Assembly: GCA_951213105.1 (NCBI GenBank)
Contig: OX578136.1
Span: 75,013,230 to 75,077,229, forward strand
Length of the DNA stretch: 64,000 nt
Source of the DNA: Amaurobius ferox
Lineage: Eukaryota; Arthropoda; Arachnida; Araneae; Amaurobiidae
Direction: 5' to 3'
The notes under the pieces are model-generated. The model was not told where the DNA came from, ran no database searches, and saw only the letters and a program-made list of their open reading frames with translations. The position numbers and the translations under genes were made by a program. Of the stretch, positions 48,660-60,275 are shown one piece after another. Every line of letters starts with the position of its first letter. Position 1 is the stretch's first letter.

Positions 48660-49685
48660 ACTGCAAACACATAGACAAACAGACAGATTTAATTTTATTT
48701 ATATAGAATATTCGTCTGTATGCTTCTCAAAAGGAAAAAAAAATATGTGGGCAGCACATTACTTTTTCTATGTATTCAATATGTTTCAAGAATTGTAATT
48801 GTTTCTCATAGGAATCAATGCTATAATAATCTTAAATTTCGAATAAATCATGCTTAAAGCATGCAAATTAAAAGAAAAAATCTACCAAATTTCAGTTTCA
48901 ACGCATTTATTCCCACATTAATTCCACAGCGCTACATGCATTTGTTCTTGAATTATCATGTTTATATCCACGCCTCACAGACACAGACAGATGGATAGAC
49001 ATCATTGCTGCAAATGTTCGATTGACAACTTATGTTTTTAAAATATTTTTCTGTCAAAATTTCGAATCTGCAAATTAATACTTTTACAAAACACGATAAA
49101 GTAAAAATAACATTTCGTAAATAACACAAATGTAAAATGTTCAATTTGTTAAGTCTAATTGTGCATTGAATTTTTACTGCAGATATCTAAAAGTTCTTTT
49201 AGAAAAAACACTTTTTGTATATGAAACGACAGAAGTAGACTTTTGTCGTTTCATGTACAAAATGAATTGTTCCATTCCATCATAAATCAATATTGTTCCG
49301 GAAAAGCCAGAACTTCGTTAAACACAATGATTCAGTATCCCCCACCTTTCTTAGAAGCAGTTCACACACTCGCCCAGTATTTCCTAATTACTGGATTTCC
49401 CCGTTGGCGTATTTTAAACCTTTTTAACCTATTTTTGTGCTTAATGGGGAAAAAAAAAGCGATTGTTCTTTTGTATTTACGACATCGCGTTGGAAAGTTT
49501 GGGAAAATATTAGGGAAAATATTAGGGAAAATACGTTGAAGGATGAGTTGGTAAATTTGGAAATATTATCCACTGTAATATCGACTTAACAACAGTATCC
49601 AGCTCGTTTTGCAAACGCAAAATATCTGAAGCATGAGTCTCCACTAGACTCTCTCATACATTAATATGTCATAGTGGTTCGTTAT
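48660..49685. other. Intergenic, decayed repeats
   Basis: 48665-48715 holds ACAGACAGATTTAATTTTAT TTATATAGAAT, typical of the end of R5-like repeats. 48745-48765 (ATGTGGGCAGCACAT) is a short R2 end. No gene. Confidence 0.4.
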
Positions 49686-49689
49686 ATTC

Positions 49690-49842
49690 AGTGGCGTTGC
49701 CAAGGGGACTATTTGTGTGTCATAACCCCCAGGAATCAGAATCTATCGAAGTTGGTAGAAATACTAATTGGAGAAATAGGAAACAAGATATTTTGTTCCT
49801 CCCTCCCCACATTCCAATGTTTTCCTGGCGACGCTGCTGATA
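49690..49842. mobile_element. Small hAT-like MITE
   Basis: Starts CAGTGGCGTTGCCAAGG and ends CCTGGCGACGCTGCTG, imperfect inverted repeats typical of hAT elements. The flanking 8-bp repeats do not match well (GTTATATT against ATAATATC). Confidence 0.45.
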
Positions 49843-50251
49843 ATATCATTCTGTTGTTATCTTTTATATAGTGGTCCATTCTTCTTGTATCACAATCATT
49901 ATACAAATGAAGAAAAAAAGGTGCACAGCATCGAAGCGTTAGGGGAGAAAGTTAGAGAGCTAGACAATGTCTACACAAATCATTTATAATCAAAAAACTT
50001 ATTTTAATTACTGGAGAAAATTACCCGACGTTTCCCGGGTCCTAAATAAGAACTCGCTACTTAAATAATACAGATACAGATAACATCACTCAATTTCCAA
50101 ATCAGCTGTTTTAAACCAAAATCATTTCTTCCTTTCATTTCAATTCAAATTCTCTTGTTTCAACACATCTATAGTCGCGCATAACTATTTGCCACTCATG
50201 CGCACAAACATCGTCATAGCAACGCCAGGAAAACCGGAGAAAGATCAATAA

Positions 50252-50297
50252 GTCCGATCTACCAGAAGGTGTAAGGTATCTGTTTGAACGGCCGGTC
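50252..50297 (-). mobile_element. Module fragment of the SINE/60-bp family
   Basis: GTCCGATCTACCAGAAGGTG through GAACGGCCGG: the CCGGCCGTTC end is kept, while the CGGTCTGGG end is lost. No target duplication found. Confidence 0.6.
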
Positions 50298-50359
50298 ATG
50301 CTTTTGGTTCATAGTTAACAGAAAATCAGAAAAAAAACTAATTAATTTTTTTTAATTAA

Positions 50360-50780
50360 TTAATTTATTTTTTGTTGTTAGAATGCGAAGATATTCACCC
50401 ATATTTTTTGCCAAGCTACTGAAATGTGCTAATCTTCCTTTTTCGGATGTCGCGAAATGAAAAATAAAAATAAAAAATAAGTCGATGCACTCGTATTTAA
50501 AATAAATAAATATGCACGAATTGTTTTCGATCTTTTTCTCAATTCTCCCGATGATGTCAAGATAAAAACTCTGTAATAGTAGTTTCGATCGCTTTGCAAT
50601 CGATTTGTGTGAATATCGTTTAAAAGCGTGCTTCATAAAAGAACTAAAACACTAATTTAAATTTAAAAAAAAGCTCGCCTAGGTCTGTCGTACCGAGAGT
50701 TCAGCTAACCCAGTATCAAATTTAGCGACTGTCCGAAGCTTTGATTTTTCCGATGTGGCATACGAAAGGGTAACTCGCAA
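50360..50780 (+). repeat. Dispersed repeat, paired with 44640-45080
   Basis: Second copy of the pair described at 44640. A 94-codon minus-strand ORF (50352-50636) is low-complexity and not supported. Confidence 0.5.
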
Positions 50781-51084
50781 TGTTTTTCACAATATTTATT
50801 TTTATGGATATATGTTAAGACTATGGTTAAGACATGGCTGGAAATGTTAAGACATGGCTGTTATATATGTTAAGACATGGCTGGAAATTGTTTTAATTAT
50901 CGTCTTGGCGTGGTACATGTAACTATGGGAGCAGATATATTAAGATGAAAAAAAACAAAAAAAACTTTTGAATAAAATCTTGGAAAAATAACTTGGGAAT
51001 AGGAGAGAGAGGGGGGGGGGGGCTTTGTGAGTTACTCTTTCATACGCAAAAAGCATCATTATGATATCATATTGTGCCATATCT

Positions 51085-52372
51085 CCGCTACCCACAAAAT
51101 TTCATGAAATTCAGTAGAACCGTTCTCCCGTGATGATGGGATAAACACACACACATATTTTCAATTTATTTATATAGAATTTGCAAAAGGCCTGTGATCT
51201 CGAAAGCATTTTTAACGGTTCAAAATAATCCAGTACCTAACGAAGGGGAATTTCCCTTTTTGATATAGGAACTTCTTATCATAGAACATCTTGAAGATAT
51301 TCTTCTATTTATTTAGATAAACAGCGTTTTCAGCAAGTGGACATGTTGAGTGAGGTTTTGGTTTAGTGCGATATCTGAATGCAAATAACAAAGAGATATG
51401 CAAAGAGAAGTGCCCGTGTTATTTAACCCTTTCGAGTCGTTTGTTACTTTCCCTGCAATACATGGTAATGTATAGGGAAAGTATTGTTACTTTCCTTAAT
51501 AGGTTATACTTTCATATATTATTATATTGTTACTTTCCTTGGTAATGTATGAAGGGAAAGTATTGGAATCGTGTCGAAAATCGACTCGAGTTTTCGACCT
51601 ATACGGATCCACACGTTTCGGGAACACGAAAAAACTGTTTTTAGCGTGGCGTCTGTGTGTGCGTCTGTCTGTGCAATGTATGTATCCACTCTAACTGAAA
51701 AACTAATTGATCGAATTGCATAAAATTTGGTAGGTAAGTCCCTTGTGGGTGACCCTGGGGCTGATTCAATTTTGGTACGATTCGGGATAAAAGAATCTGC
51801 CTCCCCCCGTTTTCTTTTTGGCGAAATGGCTCGGAAGAATTGTTTAGCTGAGAACCTAAATTACCAAATTTCAGAAAATTTGGTAAATAAGTCACTTGTG
51901 GGTTACCCTAGTGCTGATTAGCTTTTGGTACGAATCGGAAAAAAAGGAACCTTTTTTTTTTGTGAAATGGACCGTCAAAATCTAAAATAAAAAACTACGT
52001 ATGCTCAAATATTTCAATTAAATGCTTGTTTCATACGTAATTTTTGACGATGAAAAAAATGAGACCAATCCCATTACTCTAGGAGTAGGCGTTTTCGAGA
52101 TATTTTAGTTTTTTCGCATTTTCGCCACGCCACTTTTGAAAAGAAGTCCAGTTAATTACCCAATGAAACCGAAAATGAAATTAAAAGTGCAAATTCAGTG
52201 TCATTTAAAATAATTACGGTTGTTAGTTTGTGCAATTAAATTCAATTTAATGAATTATTGAAGAAATAAAGAGAGCGTGAATATAGGTCTGTTGGGAAAG
52301 TCATGTGCTGCTCGCCTCAGATTTTTTCTAATTAGAAAGCCAATATTAATCATACATAGCTAGATCCATTTA
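51085..52372 (+). repeat. Segmental duplication, copy 2
   Basis: Colinear with 42590-44310 but lacking the R6 insert. Includes an R2 element from about 51530 to 52330, with TATTGGAATCGTGTCGAAAA, GCGTCTGTGTGTGCGTCTGT and the AAAGTCATGTGCTGCTCGCC end. Confidence 0.8.
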
Positions 52373-52504
52373 CATTATTTAGGTCTACATCCTTTATAAT
52401 CAGTTTCAGAATACAAGAAAAATACATCTTTTTATCAATTTTCGTTCACACTTTATTTTTAAAATATTTCGTTTTTCGTCTTCGTTGTTAGAATAATTAT
52501 TAAT

Positions 52505-53120
52505 TACCCTACAATACATGGCAATGTATAGGGAAAGCATCGGGATCGTGTCGAAAATCGCAACCCGAGTTTTCGACGGATCTACACGTTTTGGGACCTC
52601 TAGAATACGAAAAAATTATTTTTAGTGCGACGTCTGTGTGTGTATCTGTCTGTGCAGAGTTTGTATCCATTCTAACTCAGAACCTAATTGACCGAATATC
52701 ATAAAATTTTAGTTAGTTCATTTAATTTTACATGTGGGGGGGGGGGGGACCCTAGTGCTGATAAGATTTTGGTACAATTCGGTATAAAAGAACCTGCCTT
52801 TTTTTTTTTGCGAAATGACCCACAAAAATTGTCTGTATCCACTCTAGTTAAAAAACTAATTGGCAAAGTTTCACAAAACTTTTGTAGATAAATCACTTGT
52901 GGGTTACCCTGGTGCTGATTAGATTTTGGTATAATTTCGAAAACTAGAATCTGCCTTTTTTTATTTTTTTTGTGAAATGGCCAACAAAAATCCTCATAAT
53001 TTATAATAAAAGACTACATATACTCAAATGTATCAATTAAATGATTGTTTTATGTATAATTTTTGACGATGACAAAAATAAGACTAACCCCATTACTCTA
53101 GAATAAGTCATTTTCTAGAA
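52505..53120 (+). mobile_element. R2 element, right end missing
   Basis: Begins with the stem-loop CCCTACAATACATGGCAATG / TATAGGG and runs to ACCCCATTACTCTAGAATAA, where it meets an inverted R2 copy. Confidence 0.75.
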
Positions 53121-53124
53121 TAAT

Positions 53125-53746
53125 GGGGTTAAGACTCATATTCAGGTTCTCTTTATTTCTTCAATAATTCATTAAATTGAGTTTAATTGCACAATATAAC
53201 ATCCATAATTATTTTAAATTGTATTGAATTTGCGGTTTTAATTCAAATTTCGTTTTCATTTGGTGACTCGAGTTATTTTCAAAGGTGGATGACGAAAATA
53301 CGAAAAAACTAAAATATCTCGAGAACGGCTAGTCCTAGAGTAATGGGGTTAGTCTCATTTCTTTCATCATTAAAAATTACGTAAAACAGCATTTAATGGA
53401 TATACTTGCATACATAGTCTTTTATTTTATATTTTGACAATTTTTGTGGACCATTTCACAAAAAAGCAAGTTCTTTCCTACCGAATTGTACCAAAATCTA
53501 ATCAGCATCAGGGTAACTCAATTGTGACTTATCCATCAAATTTTGTGAAATTTGGTCTATTAGTTTTTTAGCTAGAGTGGATACAGACATTTTTTGCGGG
53601 CCATTTCGCAAAAAAAAAAAGACTGTTTTTGTTTTTTCATCCCGATTTCTACCAAAATCTAATCAACTCCAAAATCACCCACAAGTAACTTATAAAATTT
53701 TATGAAATTCTGTCAATTAGTTTTTGAGTTAGAGTGGATACAAAAG

Positions 53747-53811
<65 letters not shown>

Positions 53812-53950
53812 TACAAACACACACACGCAGACGTCACGCTAAAAATAGTGTTTTCGTGTTCTAGAGGTCTCAAAAGGTGTAGATCCGTCAAAAACTCGAC
53901 TTGCGATTTTCGACATGATTCCAATACTTTTCCTATACATTACCATGTAA
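53125..53950 (-). mobile_element. R2 element, inverted, with (CA)n expansion
   Basis: Inverted R2 ending in CCTATACATTACCATGTA. Its TGTG segment has expanded to a long (AC)n run (53750-53810). With the copy at 52505 it forms a palindrome whose centre (53088-53140) carries CCCCATTACTCTAGA and TCTAGAATAATGGGG. Confidence 0.8.
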
Positions 53951-54130
53951 TAAGTCCAGTTATCAAATAAAAACGAAAATTGAATTAAAAGTGCAAATTC
54001 AATATAATTTAAAATAATTATGGGTGTTATTTCGTGCAATTAAACTCAATTTAATGAACTATTGAAGAAATAAAGAGAAAGTGAATTTGAGTCTGCAGGC
54101 AAAGTCTTGTGCTGCCCACAGCAAATTTTT
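53945..54130 (+). mobile_element. R2 right-end fragment
   Basis: From AATAAGTCCAGTTATCAAAT to AAAGTCTTGTGCTGCCCACA. This is the piece missing from the copy at 52505, so the inverted copy probably inserted into, or rearranged, that element. Confidence 0.7.
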
Positions 54131-54459
54131 ATTATTATTATTACAGGTTAAAATTGTAAAGATAATTTTGAGACTATGTACTTTTTGTTTATAGAAGGAA
54201 AAGTAAAAATGTTTAAAAAATATGTCAACGGGGAAATCCTCCGATTAAGCAACGTAGATGTGCGCGTAGGATATAGACCAACGTATATCATAAATGGGGG
54301 AATAACAGATTCGCATTTATCAATGTTCGGGTTTTTACGAAATAATGTCGATTTATGAAATGGAAATAAACAAATATTTGAAAACCGTGGAGAGCAGGCA
54401 GTGTTTTATCTGAAAGATGAAATGTTGATTTCCTATACATAAGATTATAATCTATCTAT

Positions 54460-54560
54460 AACAGGGGTGGGCACATTTACTTACTGGTGGGCCAAATGAA
54501 AAGAGCAGAAGTTTTCGGGCGTGCCAAAGACTTTCATTGGTTATATTTTCTTTAAAATTC
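54460..54560 (+). mobile_element. hAT-type terminus fragment
   Basis: CAGGGGTGGGCACATTTAC and GGTGGGCCAAATG resemble the end of many animal hAT elements. The partner end was not identified. Confidence 0.4.
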
Positions 54561-55835
54561 CTTTTAAAAATGTTTAAATATTCAGGATACAAAGCAATAT
54601 TAAATACCTTCTAAATTGTCTTTAAGTTCATTCGGAAAGTTTAAAATGATGAGAAGCGAGATGAGTAAAACCAGCATTTTTTCATAATCTACGTTAAACT
54701 CTGAGGAGGTGATTCTTTTAAGATATGGATTATCAATAATTGTAAACGCTTTATTTTTCACCGCATGAAAATGAGGATGATGCAAACATTTGCCATATAT
54801 TTTTGGGCGCGATTTACCAAGTTAGGAAATGTTGATTTTGACATAGCTTTATAAAAAATCCAGTTTTATCGTGTTTGTCCCGCAGGTCGTATTGAACATA
54901 CAGCCGTTGCATACATGGCTGACTTACCTTATAAGTAGCAGTGCCTGTGCCTTATAATTAGCGAGAAAATTTTAAAATCTTGGAATTTTGTTCAAAAAAT
55001 TTATAAAAAATCCGAATTTCTTTTGTTCCACCATTCTTTTCAGCTATAACTTGAAAACAGGTATACATACATAATTCGTTTTTTTATACCAACATACGAA
55101 AAAAAAAAAAAAAAAAAAAAAAAACCTAATTTTTTTTTTAAATGAATAAACCTATATAAGTAAAATTGAAATCTGTTTATATGTGTGTGTGTTTGTTTGT
55201 CTCATCGTCACGGGGAAACAGCTGCACCGTATATCATAAAACTTTGTGGGTAACCTTGAAATAACTTCACTTAAAATTTAGTCCATCTTACACGTTTTTA
55301 TAGGATCAGGGGTTGTCGGTTTATTAATAAGAAACAAACCTTCGATAAAATTATGCAGACGATATTTTTTTCCGCAAATTTATTTGATGAAATTTAAATC
55401 AAATGTGTTTATACGGCAGACGATTTTTATTAAATTTCTTCTGATTTAAATAATAAAGAAATGGACATAAAAATGAATTTTATGAATAAACGGAATTGCA
55501 TTTTTGACTGGATTATATCAATTACGACCTTCGGGTTATTACCAGGGGCGTATGAATGGGCGAGGGGGGGGGGGAGGAGGAAGGGGGTTCAACCCCTCTC
55601 CTCCCGAAAATTAAAAAATTTCAAAATGCTTTTGAAACACACATGTGATAAAAAAAATTTCACTCAATCCTCAGTCGTTCTAGAGTCCTTAAACTAGAAA
55701 AACAACCCATATTTTCTTCCAATAAGTAAATAAATAAAAAAATAAATAAATGTGAATAAGGAGTTATTAGAAACTAAGAATTCAAAAAGAAGTGCTCCGG
55801 CTGGAGCCCGTACATACATACATATATATATATAT
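54561..55835. other. Intergenic with decayed repeats
   Basis: An inverted R5 end lies at 55180-55440 (CTCATCGTCACGGGGAAACA). A second hAT-like end starts CAGGGGCGTATGAATGGGCG at 55543 with a G-run. A run of about 25 A lies at 55100. No gene. Confidence 0.4.
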
Positions 55836-55837
55836 TT

Positions 55838-55892
55838 GGAATAGTGTATTATGAGTTACTACTTACATTCTAACATTGGATTTACAATTTTA

Positions 55893-55945
<53 letters not shown>
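55838..55945. repeat. (TA)n microsatellite
   Basis: Long TA dinucleotide runs at about 55820-55835 and 55896-55945. Confidence 0.9.
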
Positions 55946-55954
<9 letters not shown>

Positions 55955-56138
55955 GTTTCCTTTTTTGTTCCAATCTATATGCTTGTCGTCCATATAACAC
56001 AAGTTTATAGATAAAATCTATCTTGTGTTTCAGAAACAAGCATTTTTGTGTTCATTTTGAAGGGATATATGGACTTGAAGAGAATTTTTTCGAAATGAAC
56101 TTATCTTAAGCCTAAAGCTCTTCATGTGCAAGCTTTTT

Positions 56139-56221
56139 TATAGAGGGTGGAAGACCCAGGCCGTCCGACTCATCCAGGGGACTTGAGCAACTATTTGGAC
56201 GACCGGTTCATATAGAGGGTG
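56139..56221 (-). mobile_element. Solo 60-bp module with 11-bp target duplication
   Basis: A 61-bp insert (56150-56210) from GAAGACCCAGGCCGTCCGAC to GGACGACCGGTTCA lies between two copies of TATAGAGGGTG. It entered the edge of an R1 fragment. Confidence 0.85.
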
Positions 56222-56596
56222 TAATTATTATTTTAATTTTTATTTAAAAACTACTGAATATATTTTGCTGAAACTCTTTTATATATTTTATGGGATAATT
56301 TGAATATTTCCTAAAACTTTCGAAGCAATTTGGGAATTTTAAATTCGTTTAAAAAATGCTTGAAAAATTAGGTCCTATAGGGTTCAATGTATTTCATTTT
56401 TTCAACCCGGGTTCAATCCAAAACTAATTGGGTGATATTATTCATTTATATTCCCATAGATCCCACAGTCCGTCTGAACAACAAAAATTTCATTTTGATA
56501 AAGTCATTTTTAAGGCAGTTATCGTGCTAACGGACAGACAGACAGACAGAATGAACAAAGTCTTAAACACTTTTCAACTATGTTACAAAGTGTTAA
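56212..56596 (-). mobile_element. R1 fragment (microsatellite end), inverted
   Basis: 385 bp from AGGGTGTAATTATTATTTTA through the GACA run to AAAGTGTTAA; truncated on the other side. Confidence 0.75.
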
Positions 56597-57560
56597 AAAT
56601 GGTATGGATATATCTTTCATTTTAGCGTCTTCATTTCTGGCGAATGTTGACTGAATTTCTTATTTTTAATTTCTCATACGAAGTATAAGTATTGTTTTCA
56701 CGAAAATTTTCGATTTCAAGATTTTGATACCAATATATATTTTAAGACCTCCTGAACACATTTTAACTATTTCTAAAGTGGTGTCAGTCTGTTTGTGGTG
56801 GATTTTTTGTGCACACGATAGCTGCCATAAATATTAGTGGATTTTCACGAAGCTTTATATTAGGCTTTGTTATCGAAAAATCTAAAAATCGATAGAATTT
56901 TTTGAAATTCGGGGAAAAACTTAGAAATTTTATATTTTCTTAACATGGCACCATAAAACAAAATTTGACATAACCATGCATAAAAGGGGTTATTTATGAA
57001 TCAATTATTACAAAACTAATTAGTGATAGTTTTAATCACTGTACTGAAAAATAGCCGCGATACAAATTTAGTGTTCGTTACGTCATTAGTCCTCCCCATC
57101 GGAAGAAGGGAGCTACTCTCAGGGGAAGGGGGGGGGGGGGTACATTGTCAAACACTTGGTATTAAACGAAAATATTTTTTTTAAATCTTTTAAAATGAAG
57201 GGTAACATGCTGTACTTGAATGAAGGGTAACATGCTAACTGATCATTTGAAGTAACAATACAGATTTTTCAAAATTTTTCGTAAAATTTGTAATAACAAC
57301 AACAACAAAAAAAAAAAATCACTAGATATACTTAAAAATGGATTCTGTGTGAGAAAGTCGAATACAGCCATTCTCCAGTTAATTTGTAAATGTTTTACAA
57401 ACGAGAGCAGGATATTTTTTTTTATTCTTCAGATTTGCCTGTGCAGTTAATTTTGTATAGATTCTGTAGCGATTCGTATGCTTCTTGTTAGAAAATTAAG
57501 TATTTTAATAAAAAAAATTTTATAGAAAAATAAATACTTTTAGAACTTGCACATGTTTTA
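56597..57560. other. Intergenic, nothing recognised
   Basis: AT-rich, with a G-run at 57129-57140 and a repeated GAAGGGTAACATGCT (57198 and 57222). No gene. Confidence 0.4.
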
Positions 57561-57574
57561 AATCACGAACAACG

Positions 57575-58165
57575 GCGGGTATATCTGATATTAATAGATA
57601 CATTATAAGAATTTTTCATTTTGTATTCGTTATTAAAAAACTCTATTTATGTTGAAAATGACGGTACATATCAAAATATTTGATATATCTGATATTAATG
57701 AATGCATTTTAATAAATTTTCATTTCGTAATTGTTATCAAAAAATCCTATACATATGTTGAAATGTCCGTATCAAAATATCTGATATTAATACCTTTTAA
57801 TAATTTTTCATTTTGTAATTATTATTAAAAAATTCTGTATCTATATTGAAAATGTTAGTATACATCAAAAGATCTGATATTAATAAATACCTTTTGATAA
57901 TTTTTCATTTTGTATTTATTATTAAAATAATTCTGTATCTATGTTGAAAATGTCAGCATATATTAAAATATTTGATATTAATATATACATTTTAATATTT
58001 TTTATTTTGTAATTGTTATTAAAAAATCCCATACATACGTTGAAAATGTCAGTATACATCGAAATATCTGATATTAATAAATACCTTTCAATAATTTTTC
58101 ATGTTGTATTTGTTATTAAAAAATTCTGTACATATGTTAAAAATGTCAGTATATATCAAAAACAC
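57575..58165 (+). repeat. Degenerate tandem repeat, about six units of 90-105 bp
   Basis: GATATTAAT recurs at roughly 57587, 57690, 57783, 57877, 57975 and 58068. Each is followed by TTTTAATAATTTTTCATTTT, a TTATTAAAAAATTCTGTA-like block and ATGTTGAAAATGTCAGTATA. Units vary in length and sequence, so this is an old array. Confidence 0.75.
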
Positions 58166-58199
58166 TCTATAACCCAGATTATTTTCTAAATAAAGACAC

Positions 58200-58500
58200 T
58201 ATTGAAAGTTTTATGGTAAGGATAGGGAAAAAACCGAATTCAATGACTAGCGAAAACCACACCACCACATTTCCCCTCACTCTCCGCGAGGGAAATTCCC
58301 TCTTCCACCAATAATGAACTTCCACCGAAACCACCACCATCGCCAAATCCATGGCCGAATCAAATGCTGCGCTCTTACGGCAGCCAGTCATCTTACAGGA
58401 TGACAAGTGCTCTCGGAAGGGATTTCCCCCGATAGGGCTTCGAACCAAAACTATGGCCACAGATTATTCCAGCAGATCCGCGCTGCGATTATCGAAGCTG
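58200..58500 (-). mobile_element. Possible tRNA-derived SINE
   Basis: On the minus strand a box B-like GGTTCGAAGCC (about 58447-58437) follows AGCGCGGATCTGCTGG by about 35 nt, as in tRNA heads of SINEs. Sequence after it is GC-richer and contains the hairpin GAGGGAATTTCCCTC. No target duplication or tail was found. The 93-codon ORF here is probably chance. Confidence 0.4.
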
Positions 58501-58687
58501 TAATATCGTCTGTGTAAATGTAAAAAAGTTGTACCGAAGTTCGGCTGAGGAAATTATTTAGGTAAGTGAGGAAAAAGAATATTTTTGTTAGTTCTACATG
58601 TTTTGAAATGACAGATTTTGCTGTTTTAATTTAAAGTCGTGAATTTCAGAAATATACAATTAAGAGCGATTTCAAAATAAGTGTGCA

Positions 58688-59090
58688 AGTTAGCCCAGTG
58701 GTGCACAACACTTGTTTATTATAGGGTCGTCTAAATTTTTTGTGGAAGATAGAAAGAATACAAATATATATGTAGTGTTTATTTCTTATTTCAATACATA
58801 AATTTAAACTCTAATTTCAAGTTTGGACTGTTAAACATTTTGTAATTTTTTTTATTAATAATGTTTTCTTGTTTCAAAGATATCCGACATACAATTTCTA
58901 GTTAGATGGATTATTTCGACATTTTTTATTGCTAAATGTAACTAATATATGCGAACGTAAAATAAATGTATTTTTAATAAAAATTTTTAACCAATTATTT
59001 TAATTACATGGTGGCATGAGGTCACTTCAATATAATAATACTTCATTAGAGTTGCACCACCAAAAAGGTTGCGGCACCACTGAATTAGCC
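58688..59090. mobile_element. hAT MITE, 387 bp, 8-bp target duplication
   Basis: The element (58696-59082) has ends CAGTGGTGCACAACA and GGTTGCGGCACCACTG (inverted). It is flanked by AGTTAGCC (58688-58695) and AATTAGCC (59083-59090), an 8-bp duplication with one mismatch, as expected for hAT. Non-coding interior. Confidence 0.8.
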
Positions 59091-59329
59091 CGTGATATAT
59101 CAAGTTATTTAAGAAATTAATATGATCATGTCATACAATGCCGTAAGTAATATGTCTCCGTTTGAAAATTTTGACTGGGTTCAGTCGGTCTAATTAATTG
59201 CAGAAATAATCATTTAGGTAAATGCATAAACATTTTTTTACGTGGCAGCACATGACTTTCCCTACACAATGCAATTGATTTTGTATATTTTATGTTGAAG
59301 CGTCATTTTAACCAATTTCTCACTAAATG

Positions 59330-60275
59330 GACGGAACGAGAAAGGGGCGGAAAATGTGCAATATTCAGTGGTGTAACGACATAGAGCGGGATCCGGCCGT
59401 CCAATTTGCTGCTCATGTCTCAGGACGAGTCGGACGGTCCGGGCTTTCGACATAGAGCGGGAAGGAACGAGAAAGGGGGCGGAAAATGTGCAATATTCAG
59501 TGGTGTAAAGACATAGAGGGGGATCCGGCCGTCCAATTTGCTGCTCATGTCTCAGGACGAGTCGGACGGTCCGGGCTTTCGACATAGAGCGCGACGGAAT
59601 GAGAAAGGGGGCGGAAAATGTGCAATATTCAGTGGTGTAAAGACATAGAGGGGGATCCGGCCGTCCAATTTGCTGCTCATGTCTCAGGACGAGTCGGACG
59701 GTCCGGGCTTTCGACATAGAGCGGTACGGAACGAGAAAGGGGGCGGAAAATGTGCAATATTCAGTGGTGTAAAGACATAGAGGGGGATCCGGCCGTCCAA
59801 TTTGCTGCTCATGTCTCAGGACGAGTCGGACGGTCCGGGCTTTCGACATAGAGCGGGACGGAACGAGAAAGGGGGCGGAAAATGTGCAATATTCAGTGGT
59901 GTAAAGACATAGAGGGGGATCCGGCCGTCCAATTTGCTGCTCATGTCTCAGGACGAGTCGGACGGTCCGGGCTTTCGACATAGAGCGGGACGGAACGAGA
60001 AAGGGGGCGGAAAATGTGCAATATTCAGTGGTGTAAAGACATAGAGGGTGATCCGGCCGTCCAATTTGCTGCTCATGTCTCACAACGAGTCGGACGGTTC
60101 GGGCTTTCGACATAGAGCGGGACGGAACGAGAAAGGGGGCGGAAAATGTGCAATATTCAGTGGTGTAAAGACATAGAGGGGGATCCGGCCGTCCAATTTG
60201 CTGCTCATGTCTCAGGACGAGTCGGACGGTCTGGGCTTTTGACATAGAGCGGGACGCAACGAGAAAGGGGCGCCT
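59330..60275. repeat. Tandem array, 7 units of 132 bp, each containing the 60-bp module
   Basis: TCCGGCCGTCC occurs at 59392, 59524, 59656, 59788, 59920, 60052 and 60184, exactly 132 bp apart. Each unit joins GGAACGAGAAAGGGGGCGGA, AAATGTGCAATATTCAGTGG and the module. In unit 1 the module (59392-59447) is still flanked by CGACATAGAGCGGGA on both sides (59377-59391, 59448-59462), so it inserted first and the locus was amplified later. Because 132 is 44 x 3, a 327-codon minus ORF (59262-60245) stays open; it is not accepted as a gene. Confidence 0.93.

Noticed and set aside
53700..53970. Overlapping ORFs around the (CA)n tract
   Set aside because: Low-complexity Thr-His or Cys-Val repeats from a dinucleotide run inside an R2 element.
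58179..58460. 93-codon minus ORF as a gene
   Set aside because: It overlaps a possible tRNA-derived SINE, with no domain and no neighbouring exons.
59262..60245. 327-codon minus-strand ORF with 44-residue repeats
   Set aside because: The frame stays open because the tandem unit is 132 bp; each unit contains a mobile module with a target duplication. No domain or splice context is visible.
59330..60275. CRISPR-like array
   Set aside because: Units are 132 bp and identical throughout, with no variable spacers, and the context is an animal genome.
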